From assembly GCA_963576725.1 (NCBI GenBank), contig OY755236.1, forward strand, positions 67,736,379 to 67,800,378: 64,000 bases of DNA, in the 5' to 3' direction. This document shows, piece after piece, positions 1 to 10,769 of this stretch. This DNA comes from Azorinus chamasolen (taxonomy: Eukaryota; Mollusca; Bivalvia; Cardiida; Solecurtidae). The translations under genes were made by a program, and so were the position numbers. The notes under the pieces were generated by a model. The model was given only the letters and a program-made list of their open reading frames with translations. It was not told the DNA's origin and made no database searches. The first letter of the stretch is position 1. Each line of letters begins with the position of its first letter.

Positions 1-405
1 ATGTAACTAAGGTTTGTCACTCTACATACTCCTTTTAAGTTATTCCCCTTTGTTTCAATTTTCGCACTCCAGCAGATTAACAGTTCTGTGAGCAGATGAC
101 ACACGTGTTCCTGCAAACACTCTTGTTTAATTATAAAAATAATGCTTGGAAATTTTCTGTCTGTTTTCAAACGCCAAATAAACAACAATATTTGTTTGTT
201 ATATTAAAAATAAGGGTTGTCAATGCTTTTCACTGGGTAACCGGAAGAGTTTCACCATTATTTAAAGATATTTCAAACTTATATGCTGTAGGTTATAATC
301 TTTGTTTTGCATTTTCACCAATGCACCACTAATAAATTTTTAACATTTTTTTATTAACAAGAAATTTATGTTAGTTTGTTTTATAGAATGAAACTTTTTT
401 TACAG
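1..405. other. No gene seen; probable intron upstream of the PHD-like exon
   Basis: AT-rich sequence with no convincing coding segment. It ends in a pyrimidine-rich tract and a tacag acceptor at 401-405, so it is best read as the end of an intron whose 5' exon lies outside the window. Confidence 0.4.
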
Positions 406-687
406 AATGCTGAATGTATCACAAGTGATGTACCAGTGGATGTGATGCGCCAGGTACACTGCAAAAACTACAGAGAGTATATTAGGGACCGACTCATGTC
501 AAGTGGCACTTCCAAGGACGAAACGCACTGTGACATGCCTGGATGTACGACTAACAGAAGGAGACAGAGATGGGTGCAGTGTACAGTTTGTGGGAGGTGG
601 ATGCACCGCAGGTGCTCAGGACTTTCAGTAAAGTCAGCGGTAGAGGAGGAGTATGTGTGTTGTATCTGTACAGCAATGTACACGTAA
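406..687 (+). CDS. Probable terminal exon with PHD-like zinc finger
   Basis: An open frame follows a good splice acceptor (tttttttacag, ending at 405) and closes with TAA at 685-687, giving about 93 residues. The C-terminal half is cysteine-rich: CDMPGC, then WVQCTVCGRWMHRRCSG, then YVCCIC. The spacing resembles a C4HC3 PHD finger, a fold that usually reads histone tails or lies at the C-terminus of some transposases. The preceding stretch (HCKNYREYIRDRL) is basic and not recognised. Composition is clearly less AT-rich than the flanks. Upstream exons are outside the window, so the protein is unidentified. It could be a host chromatin factor or the tail of a domesticated or decayed transposase. 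The zinc-ligand pattern is visible; the splice model is inferred. Confidence 0.5.
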   Translation, partial: NAECITSDVPVDVMRQVHCKNYREYIRDRLMSSGTSKDETHCDMPGCTTNRRRQRWVQCTVCGRWMHRRCSGLSVKSAVEEEYVCCICTAMYT

Positions 688-695
688 TGATTTAA

Positions 696-890
696 ACACT
701 TTCCCTCATATAAACTTGTTTTCACGCATTGGCAAACAGAGAAGACCAAGATCAGACGGCTCCTATTGGAGCCATTTAATCAGGGTCTGCACTGTTTGCC
801 AATGGAATATTCATGCATTTGTAAACAGAGTATACCCATATCAGACAGCTCCTATGGGTGCCGTCAGATCAGTCTGCTGTGTTTGCTAGG
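696..890. repeat. MITE family B fragments
   Basis: Two partial copies of the family B core lie head to tail. Each has a GCAAACAGAG...GACC-type arm around a TCAGACGGCTCCTATTGG-like hairpin. Terminal TTAA sites are not intact. Confidence 0.5.
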
Positions 891-984
891 AAGAATTTTA
901 AAGTTATGTTTTTTACTTTCTAAAATGACTATGCAGACGTCACATTTCCTGAAGACCGTCGGCCAGCTGTACGCTTCTCCTATG

Positions 985-1960
985 TTTGGGTCTTGTAGCA
1001 CTCTCAAAGTTGCTGGCCTGAAACACGCTATTGATCTATCAGCATTGAAATATATTTTTTACATGTCAAACTTTTGGAACTTTGGGTTTTATTTCCATTC
1101 AAAAATTATATATAATACATGTTTGGGTCTTGCAGCACTCTCAAAGTAGCCGGCCCACAACCCGCTATAGGTCAAAATTATATATAGTTCATTGGGTCTT
1201 GTAACACTCTCAAAGTTGTTGGCCCACGATCTATATTTCCAAATTTAACAGGTTTGGGTCTTGCAGCACTCTCAAAGTAGCCGGCCCACAACCCGCTATA
1301 GGTCAAACTTATATACATGTATAGTTCATTGGGTCTTGTAACACTCTCAAAGTTGTTGGCCCACGATCTATATTTCCAAATTTAACAGGTTTGGGTCTTG
1401 CAGCACTCTCAAAGTAGCCGGCCCACAACCCACTATAGGTCAAAATTATATATAGTTCATTGGGTCTTGTAACACTCTCAAAGTTGTTGGCCCACGATCT
1501 ATATTTCCAAATTTAACAGGTTTGGGTCTTGCAGCACTCTCAAAGTAGCCGGCCCACAACCCACTATAGGTCAAAATTATATATAGTTCATTGGGTCTTG
1601 TAACACTCTCAAAGTTGTTGGCCCACGATCTATATTTCCAAATTTAACAGGTTTGGGTCTTGCAGCACTCTCAAAGTAGCCAGCCCACAACCCGCTATAG
1701 GTCAAAATTATATATAGTTCATTGGGTCTTGCAGCACTCTCAAAGTAGCCAGCCCACAACCCGCTATAGGTCAAAATTATATATAGTTCATTGGGTCTTG
1801 TAACACTCTCAAAGTTGTTGGCCCACGATCTATATTTCCAAATTTAAGATGTTTGGGTCTTGTAGCACTCTCAAAGTTGCTGGCCTATAACAAACTATAG
1901 ATCTATCAGCATTGAAATATATTTTTACATATCAAACTCTTGGAACTTTGGGTTTAATTT
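985..1960. repeat. Tandem array, about 130-bp unit
   Basis: The unit has two related halves: TTTGGGTCTTGCAGCACTC with CCGGCCCACAACCCGCTA, and TTGGGTCTTGTAACACTC with GTTGGCCCACGATC. It recurs about every 130 bp between roughly 1130 and 1850. Longer, more diverged copies that also carry GATCTATCAGCATTGAAATA bound the array at 985-1093 and 1852-1955, so the array probably grew from inside one parental repeat. Confidence 0.8.
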
Positions 1961-2050
1961 CTAGTAAAAAATTACTACAAACTAAACTTCCAAATCAGTT
2001 TTGGTATCAAAAACAATTTTACTTAATAAACTTAAATTCTCCTGATTTTT

Positions 2051-3224
2051 AGCTCACCTGAGCTGAAGGCTCAAGGTGAGCTATTGTGACCGCCTGTCGT
2101 CCGTCTGTCCGTCCGTCTGTCCATTCACTTTTACTCAAATGACTTCTTCTCCTAAACCACTTGGAGAATTTCAACCAAATTTCACAGAAATGTACTTTAG
2201 GGTGTCCTCTACAAAGTTTGTTCAAATCATGACCCCGGGCAAAAAAATGGCCCCACCCCACTACTTGTAAAGGTTTTTTTTTTAAATCTTTAAAAATCTT
2301 TTTCTCTGAAACCACAATTCCTAGAGCTATGATATTTGGTATATTGCATCATCTAATGGTCATTTATTTTAATAAATTTAATTATGCTTATTATGTAATA
2401 TAGTCTTTATTAATTGCATTTAGTTGAAGTTTAGGTGTTTATTAAAGACTTTTCTCCTTGCTATTAATTGTATTTATTTTAATTTGATTTTGAAAACAAA
2501 TAATGTCTTAGGTTAATCAAAATTATTGTCAATTAATAATTAATGTTACTCGAAAAATGAGTAACACTTCTCAATTTCAATTGTTAAAATAACTAATGGC
2601 CCGTTTAATTGACTGATTATCAGATATTCATACCTAGAGCTGGAATTATTTCTAAACACCTATTAACCCTTTCCCAGTTTGCTTTGACAAAAACTGATCT
2701 GGGTCTACTCTGTTTGCTAATGAGTAAAAACATGTTATTTCCATGAAGAGAAGTTTTAGCTTTGATAAAAATTGTAAAATCAAATCTATATCTTGTCAAA
2801 AGCAAACAGAGCAGACCCTGATCAGACAGCTTCTATAGGAACCTCTATAGCAGATGTCTACTCTGTTTGCTAATGCGTAAAATCAGGTTTATATGAGGGT
2901 CAGCAGAATACTGTGTATAAGGGGGGGTGTTCACTTATATAATGAGCTTTGAAATGCTCTTTCAAAGAGATCTGTAATGTCGTCTGCTTCAGATTTGTCG
3001 TCATTTGAATTTCTAAAAGATCAGTTTTAGGCATTTTGACCTAAGTTGTAAACAATTTAGATCTTGGTCAGACAGTTACTTGGTATTAGATCTGAATCCA
3101 GACTGTGTGTCAATCTTAGTTCAAGTTGATTCAGCAGTGAAAGGGTGAAAGCAGTGTCATCTGCTAGAAATGTCAATATTACTGTAACTCAGGTGAGCAA
3201 TATAGGGCCAATGACCCTCTTGTT
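2051..3224 (+). mobile_element. Bivalve-type AGCTCACCTGAGC element
   Basis: The left end reads AGCTCACCTGAGC, followed by a GTCCGTCTGTCCGTCC tract. The right end reads CTCAGGTGAGCAATATAGGG, then a GGCCAATGACCC hairpin and TCTTGTT. The two ends are inverted over about 12 bp. From memory, repeats with these ends are abundant in bivalve genomes and are non-autonomous. The terminal hairpin is compatible with Helitron/Helentron derivatives, but this is not proven. The interior carries a family B MITE remnant at about 2660-2890. No ORF of note. Confidence 0.65.
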
Positions 3225-3387
3225 ATTATCTATTAAGTAATTCTGAGATGAACAAATTATATCAGAGCTATAAATACATTATTTATGAAATATTATTTCA
3301 CCATTTTGTATAAAAAAACTTTTGGCACTTCAAATTTTTTTTATGTATTGCCCGGCATTTTTTGGGTGAATACATTTTCTAAATTGT

Positions 3388-3469
3388 GGGGCTCATCATG
3401 AAAGCAGGGTCCACGTCCCGAGCCCTGGGTGCACATATAGTGTACATTATATGTGGAGCAGATGCTTTC
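3388..3469 (+). repeat. Structured repeat, copy 1 (three-way-junction fold)
   Basis: It contains GAAAGCAGGG and AGCCCTGGG, a hairpin CACATATAG/TTATATGTG around a 6-base loop, then AGCAGATGCTTTC. GAAAGCA can pair with TGCTTTC as an outer stem and CAGGG with CCCTG as an inner stem. A second copy lies at 5163-5241 with a hairpin of different sequence. A B-box-like GTTCGAGCC is intact in copy 2 and altered here. See findings. Confidence 0.55.
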
Positions 3470-3563
3470 TCTATAACAAGAATAAACAAGCAATATTATA
3501 TTATGATATATATAATTATATATTACATTATATATTACATTATATTATATTAACTCTTGGTAT

Positions 3564-3638
3564 CATCTTTCAGAGCATTGTGTAGCCCTAACAAGGGCTG
3601 TTGTGAGAAGGGTTGTAGGTGTAGCCCTGAGAAGGGCT
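3564..3638 (-). terminator. Histone-mRNA-like 3' stem-loops after the SGNH ORF
   Basis: On the minus strand, 2 nt after the TAA of the SGNH ORF, is AGCCCTTCTCAGGGCT (3638-3623): a 6-bp stem with a 4-nt loop. A second, AGCCCTTGTTAGGGCT, is at 3599-3584, followed 12 nt later by GAAAGATG (3571-3564). Animal replication-dependent histone mRNAs end with a 6-bp/4-nt stem-loop of consensus type GGCYCTTTTCAGRGCC, and a purine-rich GAAAGA element about 15 nt downstream binds U7 snRNA. The match is close but not perfect: the outer pair is A-T and the loops are TCTC and TGTT. Function is inferred. Confidence 0.4.
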
Positions 3639-3640
3639 GT

Positions 3641-4192
3641 TTAAAAGAAAGACTTGAGAGCATCTGCGATGCTTTGGGTAAAGTCTTTCTCCTTTGGTGG
3701 CTGGAGATGAACGGTGTCTCTGGTAGATATGGAATCCGTTGAAGTTAACTCAACAGGATGGATCCAGACCAGGTCTGGGTGAATAGCAGGCATGAGCTTG
3801 TTGAATCTTTTTTGACGCTGGTTATATGCTCTGTCGTGGCGCGAAAACAAAGTTCCAAAACACACACGCTCAACCCCCTGTGCCTGGCATTCCTCATGTA
3901 TGCGAAGCATTGCATACAATAACTCGTGATTGTTGTAACTGGCGATGTCGTTCTCCCCAATCTGGAAGAACACAGCGTCAAATCGCCCCATGACCTGTTT
4001 CTTGAGCAGCTGCAATAAGTCGTCTATTTTCAGGCCGCCGGTGCCAAACGCCTCTCCAGAATATGGTAGGACATCCACATCCAAAGGGTATTGTCGCCAT
4101 TTGACGCACAGTCGTCGTATGAAACTGTGGCCAAATATACCAAAGTGGTACCCGTCTTCGTTCTGCCAGTAAAATGTCTCTTTGAAAGCCAT
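3641..4192 (-). CDS. SGNH-hydrolase-like protein, intact single-exon ORF
   Basis: An ATG at 4192-4190 opens 183 codons ending in TAA at 3643-3641. SGNH/GDSL family blocks are visible in order: GHSF with the nucleophile Ser23 (block I), a glycine region SGEAFGTGG near residues 45-53 (block II), QIGEND with Asn81 (block III), and DTVH with Asp159 and His162 (block V). All catalytic positions are therefore present. Family members are esterases, lipases or acetylesterases, or serve as accessory domains in some retroelement polyproteins. No signal peptide or membrane segment is seen, so a cytosolic product is expected. It is intronless, GC-richer than its surroundings and free of stops, which suggests either selection or recent arrival. 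It lies between two copies of a structured repeat. The substrate is unknown. It could be a host gene or the cargo of a mobile element. Confidence 0.8.
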   Translation of the reverse strand: MAFKETFYWQNEDGYHFGIFGHSFIRRLCVKWRQYPLDVDVLPYSGEAFGTGGLKIDDLLQLLKKQVMGRFDAVFFQIGENDIASYNNHELLYAMLRIHEECQAQGVERVCFGTLFSRHDRAYNQRQKRFNKLMPAIHPDLVWIHPVELTSTDSISTRDTVHLQPPKEKDFTQSIADALKSFF

Positions 4193-4505
4193 GAGTGAGA
4201 ATGAAAAAAAATATGGTACAACTGTCCATTATATACAGTAATGTATCAAGGGGCCCATTGACACTGTTATAATTAAACTGCTAAAATTACAACGTGTTAA
4301 CAAAACAAACACGGAACGCTGTCATAATTGTAAGTGATACTAATTAATTGAATGGATGACTGACCACATTACAGCAGGCTAAGGATTAACTATTTGTACA
4401 GCGTCTAATCATGATATGGGTTGATAATTGCAGAAGAAAAGGTGTTTTGCTAGTAATAAACAAAGCAGTAGTAAAGGTATTTCACTGTCTGTCTCTGTCT
4501 CTCTT

Positions 4506-4536
<31 letters not shown>

Positions 4537-4916
4537 TATTTATATCCAGTCATCCTAATACAGATGTAAATGTTGTAGTGATAGTTGATACTTCTTGAAT
4601 TCATTTATATAGCGTGGATCCAGATTAGATTAACCACAAGTCGTGTTTATATTATTTCTTTAGATGTGTGTGAGAGTACGATTTCATGATTTGCCTTCTT
4701 TTAAAGATCTCCATTTTAACTAAACATAGAAAACCCGATGTTTCGAACATTCTATATAGAGTGTGTTTTTAATACATGTGTCTATAATAAAGGGTAACAT
4801 ATATTCAAAAGATCGGGTTTTATGTAAACAGGATCTTCATATGTGGAGATCATTTACTATCATATTGTCTTTTGGCTTTTCGGACTTTTGGAATAGGAAG
4901 CAAGTTATTGAAAACA
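4193..4916. other. Upstream region of the SGNH ORF with a CTGT microsatellite
   Basis: Positions 4494-4536 are a (CTGT)n-type microsatellite with CTCT interruptions. The rest is AT-rich, with no coding segment or promoter that I can identify. Confidence 0.5.
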
Positions 4917-5129
4917 TTAACCCTTTCACCGCCAATGTCGCAAAAAGGACAAATAGTGCAGTCCCAGATCAGATACCGCCTTTCACTTTATGCCTCTACT
5001 TCTATATTTGTGGTTTATTCCTTTGATAATTGCATTTTTTTTATTTATCTCATTTCCATATTTTACCTAATGATTTGAAAAAAATAGTTTTGCAGATGAC
5101 AGTAAGAAATTCGGCACTAAAAGAGTTAA
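4917..5129. mobile_element. MITE family F, internally deleted copy
   Basis: It is bounded by TTAACCCTTTCACCGCC and GGCACTAAAAGAGTTAA. The core retains CAGATCAGATACCGCC but has lost half of the palindrome seen in the copies at 34847 and 43078. Confidence 0.65.
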
Positions 5130-5162
5130 ACATCTTTTTTCAGCAAAAATCAACCAAAATTT

Positions 5163-5241
5163 GGGGCTCATGAAAGCAGGGTCCACGTTCGAGCCCTGGG
5201 TACAAGTGTTCTAAAATAGAACATTTGTAGCAGATGCTTTC
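5163..5241 (+). repeat. Structured repeat, copy 2 (three-way-junction fold)
   Basis: Same organisation as 3388-3469, in the same orientation. The variable hairpin is ACAAGTGTTCTA / TAGAACATTTGT (12 bp with one G-T pair) around a 3-nt loop, so the stem is kept while its sequence differs from copy 1. CCACG-TTCGAGC-CCTGG resembles a tRNA T-arm with one mismatch. Confidence 0.55.
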
Positions 5242-5807
5242 AGAATATTACTTGTTTCTCTGTTTACTTTTCAATTCCCTACTTTATATCAGAAATGTGT
5301 CGAAATATATTCACTATGCTATGTTAAACTGTACAGAATGTATAGAAAATGTTGCTTTTTAGGTTTCTTTATGTACTTAAATTGCTATTTAAATATCAGG
5401 TTATGTTTGAATCAGTATTTACTAGTTCAATCTATGTTAATTATTTCATTACATTGATGTGTGTATTTGTGTAATGCATTGCCATCTTTATATTGTATTA
5501 TTTACTTGGCCAAAGGTATTGTATATGCTGATATTTCCAATAGAATTTGAATTGAATTGAATTATTTGCGACTTGCTCATTCTGTATGTCAATCTCATCA
5601 ATATCGTTTCACTCTTTCCTACTCCTGTAGTCTTTGGCTGTCATTGTATCTTGTTTTACTATTTTGATAAACGTTTGTATATCAACATGACTGATTTATT
5701 GAATACAGCATTATACCACAAACTTCGTTTTCGTTTTTATATTCCTGTTTATTCATTCAAATCCGAGAAATTTACATTCTGAGCTTTTATAATAGTGTAG
5801 ACACATA
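5242..5807. other. AT-rich, no feature recognised
   Basis: No coding signal, tandem repeat or inverted-repeat element was seen. Confidence 0.4.
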
Positions 5808-6007
5808 CAGTAAAACCTCTCTTTAATGGCCACTAAATTACATAAAGTATTTTGTGTTAAAGGTAGGTGGCTGCTTAAAGCAAGGTGAAATTAAAACAAC
5901 ACTTCTATAGGAGCGTTCTGTTTTATTCACCTTGTTTTAAGCTGCCACCTGTCCTAAATACCAATTAATTAGCACAATTTAGTGGTCGTTATAGAGAGGT
6001 TTTACTG
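5808..6007. mobile_element. MITE family C (pogo/Tigger-like)
   Basis: The element starts CAGTAAAACCTCTCTTTAAT after a TA and ends with the inverted GAGAGGTTTTACTG. Long inverted arms (GGTGGCTGCTTAAAGC and GCTGCCACC) surround CTATAGGAGCG. The CAG...CTG ends and the TA site match pogo-group DNA transposons. Confidence 0.75.
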
Positions 6008-6316
6008 CATAGACAAGGACTGCTATGGACCTACACTGTTTTCAAAGCTGGAAGGTACAAAACCCCATATGTTAACATATTTGGGTTATAAATCAACTTT
6101 TAGATAATTTGAAGAAGAAACACTCAATCAGAATATATATTCAAAGCAAGATTTTTACATTTTCAAATTTAAAGTTACAATCTGCAAATAAAAATAGAAG
6201 TTAAAGCATATTTAGAATTAGGTCAAAATTGTGAATAAATGAAGAATGAATTCATAATTAAATAAGCTTTAGTTTACCTTTAATTGTTGTTTTTAGCGGT
6301 ATCAATGTTCAATAGT

Positions 6317-6745
6317 CATAGCAAACATTGTTGAGCCAGATCATAAAGCTTTGAAAATGATTTGGGTCTACCCTGTTTGTAAAGTTAAGAAAAGGAAACA
6401 GTTAATTGTGGTTATATTATAATAGTTTATATGCATTATGTGCTAATATTACATTATCCATATCTATTGAATCTATATTAAGTGTGCCAAAGCAAACATG
6501 GTTGAGCCAGATCATAAAATTTTGAAAATGATTTGGTCTACCCTGTTTGTAAGTTAAGAAAGGAATCATTAATTGTGGTTATATTATAATAGCTTATATG
6601 CAATATGTGCTAATATTACATTATCCATGTCTATTGGATCTATATTAAGTGTAACAAAGCAAACATGGTTGAGCCAGATCATAAAATTTGTTAAAATGAT
6701 TTGGGTTTGGACATTAAGAAAAGGAATTAGTTAATTGTGGTTTTG
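6317..6745. repeat. Tandem repeat, about 167-bp unit, 2.5 copies
   Basis: GCAAACATGGTTGAGCCAGA starts each unit near 6323, 6490 and 6657. The units share ATGATTTGGGTCTACCCTG and TGTGCTAATATTACATTATC. Confidence 0.7.
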
Positions 6746-6792
6746 TGGTTATACCATGTATGCCTTTTTTGTATAGAATGTGGTTCGGTTTA

Positions 6793-7530
6793 TTCCCATT
6801 TAGTCTACTTCCCATTTCGTCTACTGTAATTCATTCCCATTTCGTCTACTCTAAAATTTTACCCTGTTCCCATTTCGTCTACTGTTATAATAACTCAGTT
6901 ATTTTATTAATATCATACAAGATTCAGACATTTTAGGACTTTTTAATGTGTTATCATCAATTTTTATAAAAGAATTATATTTAAGATGCTTTTTTGGGCA
7001 GCAGACTTAATCCACAGTAGTATTTTTGACACCTATCATTGTTAGGGGGGCAAATGCATAATCATGTTTTCTTAATAATTACCATGACTTATACCAGTTG
7101 GGCCATTGCATAATCATGTTTTCACAGTTTTCTTAAGCATAACCATGACTTACATCAGTTGGGTTTGGACCCAGATCAAAAGTCGAGATGATGATCATTT
7201 TCCTTGATTGACTGAAGTGGTTTCTTGTTGCTTTTTTTAAATTGCACTTTTGCTTGCATATAATTTCTAAGTTAATCTTAGAAAACTGTTTTGGGTTTTG
7301 ATCCAGATCATTAATTTGGGTCAAGATAAAAAAACCCCAACATAACTTGATATTAAAAAGTCCTAAAAAGCATGAATTTTGCCTGATGTAAAGATGGTAT
7401 AATATTGATCAAAGACATAAAAATATAAGCAGTAGACATAAAATATAAGCAGTAGATGAAATGGGAAAGGATGTTAAATTAGGAGTAGACGAAATGGGAA
7501 CAAATGTCAAAATAGTAGACGAAATGGGAA
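6793..7530. mobile_element. Foldback-like element, motif TTCCCATTTCGTCTACT
   Basis: Four direct copies of TTCCCATTTCGTCTACT (one with a T to G/A change) occur at 6793-6883. Three copies of its reverse complement AGTAGACGAAATGGGAA occur at 7449-7530. The interior has no ORF; GCATAATCATGTTTTC occurs twice within it. Arrays of a short motif in inverted orientation at both ends are the architecture of foldback transposons. Confidence 0.6.
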
Positions 7531-7879
7531 GTTACCTGTGGTTCACCTAATAAATATTCATTAATTGTCAGTGAGCAAATAGGTTAGAACCTGATCAGAT
7601 GGCTTTGTTTTAGAATCTGTATGATCTGGACCTATTCTTTTTGTAAAACGATATAAAATATATCCTCCTTGTGATAATACAACTTATGCTTTTAGTGAAA
7701 ATCAGGTTATTACCATATTACCATACAACATTTTATTCTCCTTTTCTATTGCTATGATTAGTGCCATTTGTATATATAATTCCTTAATTAAATACATAAT
7801 TATGTTTAACATTATTATTTATTTATTATCCTCCACTCACTCATACATGGGGTATTGTCCTACTGGGGTTTGGTCCTAG
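7531..7879. other. No feature recognised
   Basis: AT-rich sequence with a short family B-like fragment (GAACCTGATCAGATGGC near 7590) and nothing else supported. Confidence 0.35.
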
Positions 7880-9660
7880 TGATATCACTACCTACAGCTA
7901 ACTCATATCAAAGATTTATTCAGTTTAGAGAAAATAGTAAGTCATCATAGCACATATTATAGAAGAAATGTGATATTTCTACCCGTAAAAAATGCAAGTC
8001 TACCCTTAATATTCCAAATACTTCCATTTCAGATGGTACAATGTATTGAAACCTCAACCTCTACTTACAGCTCACTCATATTCAACAGAATATCAAAGAT
8101 TTATTTAGTTTAGAGAAAATAATTAGTCATCATAGGCCATATTGTAGCAGAAATGTGATATTTCTACCCGTAAAAAATGCAAGTCTACCCTTAATATTCC
8201 AAATACTGCCATTTCAGATGGTGATATGTATGGAAACATCAACCTCTACCTACAGCTCACTCATATTCAACAGAATATCAAATATTTAGTTAGTTTAGAG
8301 AAAATAATTAGCCATCATAGCCCATATTGTAGTGGAAATGTGATATTTCTACCCATAAAAAATGCAAGTCTACCCTTAATATTCCAAATACTGCCATTTC
8401 AGATGGTGAAATCTATTGAAACATCAACGTCTACCTACAGCTCACTCATATTCAGCAGAAAATCAAAGATTTATTTAGTTTAGAGAAAATAATTAGTCAT
8501 CATAGGCCATATTGTAGCAGAAATGTGATATTTCTACCCGTAAAAAATGCAAGTCTACCCTTAATATTCCAAATACTGCCATTTCAGATGGTGATATGTA
8601 TGGAAACATCAACCTCTACCTACAGCTCACTCATATTCAACAGAATATCAAATATTTAGTTAGTTTAGAGAAAATAATTAGCCATCATAGCCCATATTGT
8701 AGTGGAAATGTGATATTTCTACCCGTAAAAAATGCAAGTCTACCCTTAATATTCCAAATACTTCCATTTCAGATGGTGAAATCTATTGAAACATCAACCT
8801 CTACTTACAGCTCACTCATATTCAACAGAACATCAAAAGATTTATTTAGTTTAGAGAAAATAATTAGTCATCATAGGCCATATTGTAGCAGAAATGTGAT
8901 ATTTCTACCCGTAAAAAATGCAAGTCAACTCTTAATATTCCAAATACTGCCATTTCAGATGGTGATATGTATGGAAACATCAACCTCTACCTACAGCTAA
9001 CTCATATTCAGCAGAATATCAACTCATATTCAGCAGAATATCAAAGATCTATTTAGTTTAGAGAAAAAAATTAGTCATCATAGGCCATATTGTAGCAGAA
9101 ATGCCCATATTGTATCATTGCCCATATTGTAGCGGAAATGTGATATTTCTACCCGTAAAAAATGCAAGTCTACTCTTAATATTCCAAACACTGTCATTTC
9201 AGATGGTGAAATCTATTGAAACACCAACCTCTACCTACAGCTCACTCATATTCAACAGAATATCAAAGATTTATTTAGTTTAGAGAAAATAATTAGTCAT
9301 CATTGCCCATATTGTAGCAGAAATGTGATATTTCTACCCGTAAAAAATGCAGGTCTACCCTTAATATTCCAAATACTGCAATTTCAGATGGTGAAATCTA
9401 TTGAAACACAAATCTCTACCTACAGCTAATTCATATTCAACAGGATAACAAAGATTTAATCAGTTCTGTGGGCACAAGGGGTTCTCATAGCACATATTAT
9501 AGTTGAAATGTGATATTTGTATCCGAAAAAAGGCAAGTCAGGCATCTATATTTCAAATACTGCCATTTCAGAGGTTATATATATATTGAAACATAAATCT
9601 CTACCTACAGCTAACTCATATTCAACTGAATAACAAGGTTTTAACCAGTTCTGTGGGCAC
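7880..9660. repeat. Tandem array, about 185-bp unit
   Basis: The unit contains TTTAGTTTAGAGAAAATAAT, GAAATGTGATATTTCTACCC and CAACCTCTACCTACAGCTCA. About nine units are present. A two-unit (370-bp) higher-order period is visible at 8226 and 8596, where neighbouring pairs are almost identical. Units decay toward 9440-9660. Short open frames of up to 134 codons across units are by-products of the repeat. Confidence 0.85.
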
Positions 9661-10619
9661 AATGGGTTCTCATCATCATCTTCAATTATGGCCACACTCT
9701 GTGAAGAGTATACTGTAACTCTCGATTTGGTTTGTGGTTGATTAGTTGTTTGTCACAGTTTGTTTTATTAGCTACATTATGTTATTTGTCATTTACTTGT
9801 CAGGATTTAATTGATCTCATTTATTAGTGAATTGCCTTGGAACAGGTAATTATAAATGTGATAAGTGGAGTTGAATTCAAGTTAAAATAACCATAAAGAC
9901 TGCAGAGTATGCAACAAGCAATATGTGTTCTATTCTTTTTGGAATATGTCACTCTCACACTAAAGTAAGTAATGGTTACTGCTTTTATGTTTCAGCCCCT
10001 CGTTTGGAACGAAATTTCAAAGTTCCAGTATTGTTTATGCAAGCGCTTTTAAAGTTTCGAGGAAATGGCAATAACTATAAACGAATCCCTGCGTCTTTGT
10101 TGATTTTACAAGAGAATTATCAAATCACGGGCAAACATAATGGAAATCACTATCCCATTCTCTGAAAAGGCCGGCCGCTTAGACAGCCCACAAGCAGATA
10201 CCGGTATAACGCAACAGCGCTATATAGCTGTCTTTTACAGTTTATCGGGTAGTTTACACATCATTAACAAGAAAACCTGCAACGGACATTTTTATTTGGT
10301 ACAGATGTAAAACAGCTAGTATCCGTAGAATTAAATCACATAAACAAATATATCAAGAATGATAGGGAAAAGTTAGCATCTTTACTTTTCTATGTCTTTC
10401 CTCGACCGTATACACACTGATCAATATATTCGTTTCTGCCCTCCAAAATCATTGTTTTATAAAAAATTAAAACAATAAGCTAATCGGAGATATATATATA
10501 TATACATGTATATGTCTGGCGAAATGTTCATATCGCATAGATTCGTTTTGTTTTCTCAATTATAGGTTTCAATGTTTACATTCCGTGTGACTATAAAATA
10601 GACTTGCAAATTTTACGGC
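9661..10619. other. No supported gene; locally CpG-richer stretch
   Basis: A short open stretch at 9997-10165 follows a tttcag acceptor-like site but shows no recognisable motif. Positions 10160-10250 are richer in CpG (GGCCGGCCGCTTAGACAGCC). A (TA)n tract is at 10490-10503. At 10600-10655 the arms GACTTGCAAATTTTACG and CGTAAAATTTACAAGTC form an inverted repeat. Confidence 0.3.
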
Positions 10620-10769
10620 TTGCACTTTTTACAGCAGCAGCGTAAAATTTACAAGTCTGACCGGAAACCGGAACTTGCAGATTTTACGGACTTGCATTTT
10701 TTACGCTACAACGCCATTTGTATTGCGCTGAAGACGGAACAGGGAACCAACCAACGAGTCTATATACTT

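Noticed and set aside
4494..4536. CRISPR-like or other regular array
   Set aside because: It is a simple CTGT microsatellite; no spaced direct repeats of CRISPR type occur anywhere in this animal sequence.
3388..5241. LTR retrotransposon or DIRS/Ngaro element around the SGNH ORF
   Set aside because: SGNH domains occur in Ngaro-type elements, but there is no reverse transcriptase, tyrosine recombinase or long terminal repeat here; the flanking copies are only about 80 bp.
8226..9283. ORFs of 60-134 codons (MYGNINLYLQLTHIQQ...)
   Set aside because: They are translations of the 185-bp tandem repeat, with no motif and no consistent frame over the array.
9923..10165. 80-codon open stretch after a tttcag site
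   Set aside because: No recognisable domain, low-complexity content, and no partner exon was found.
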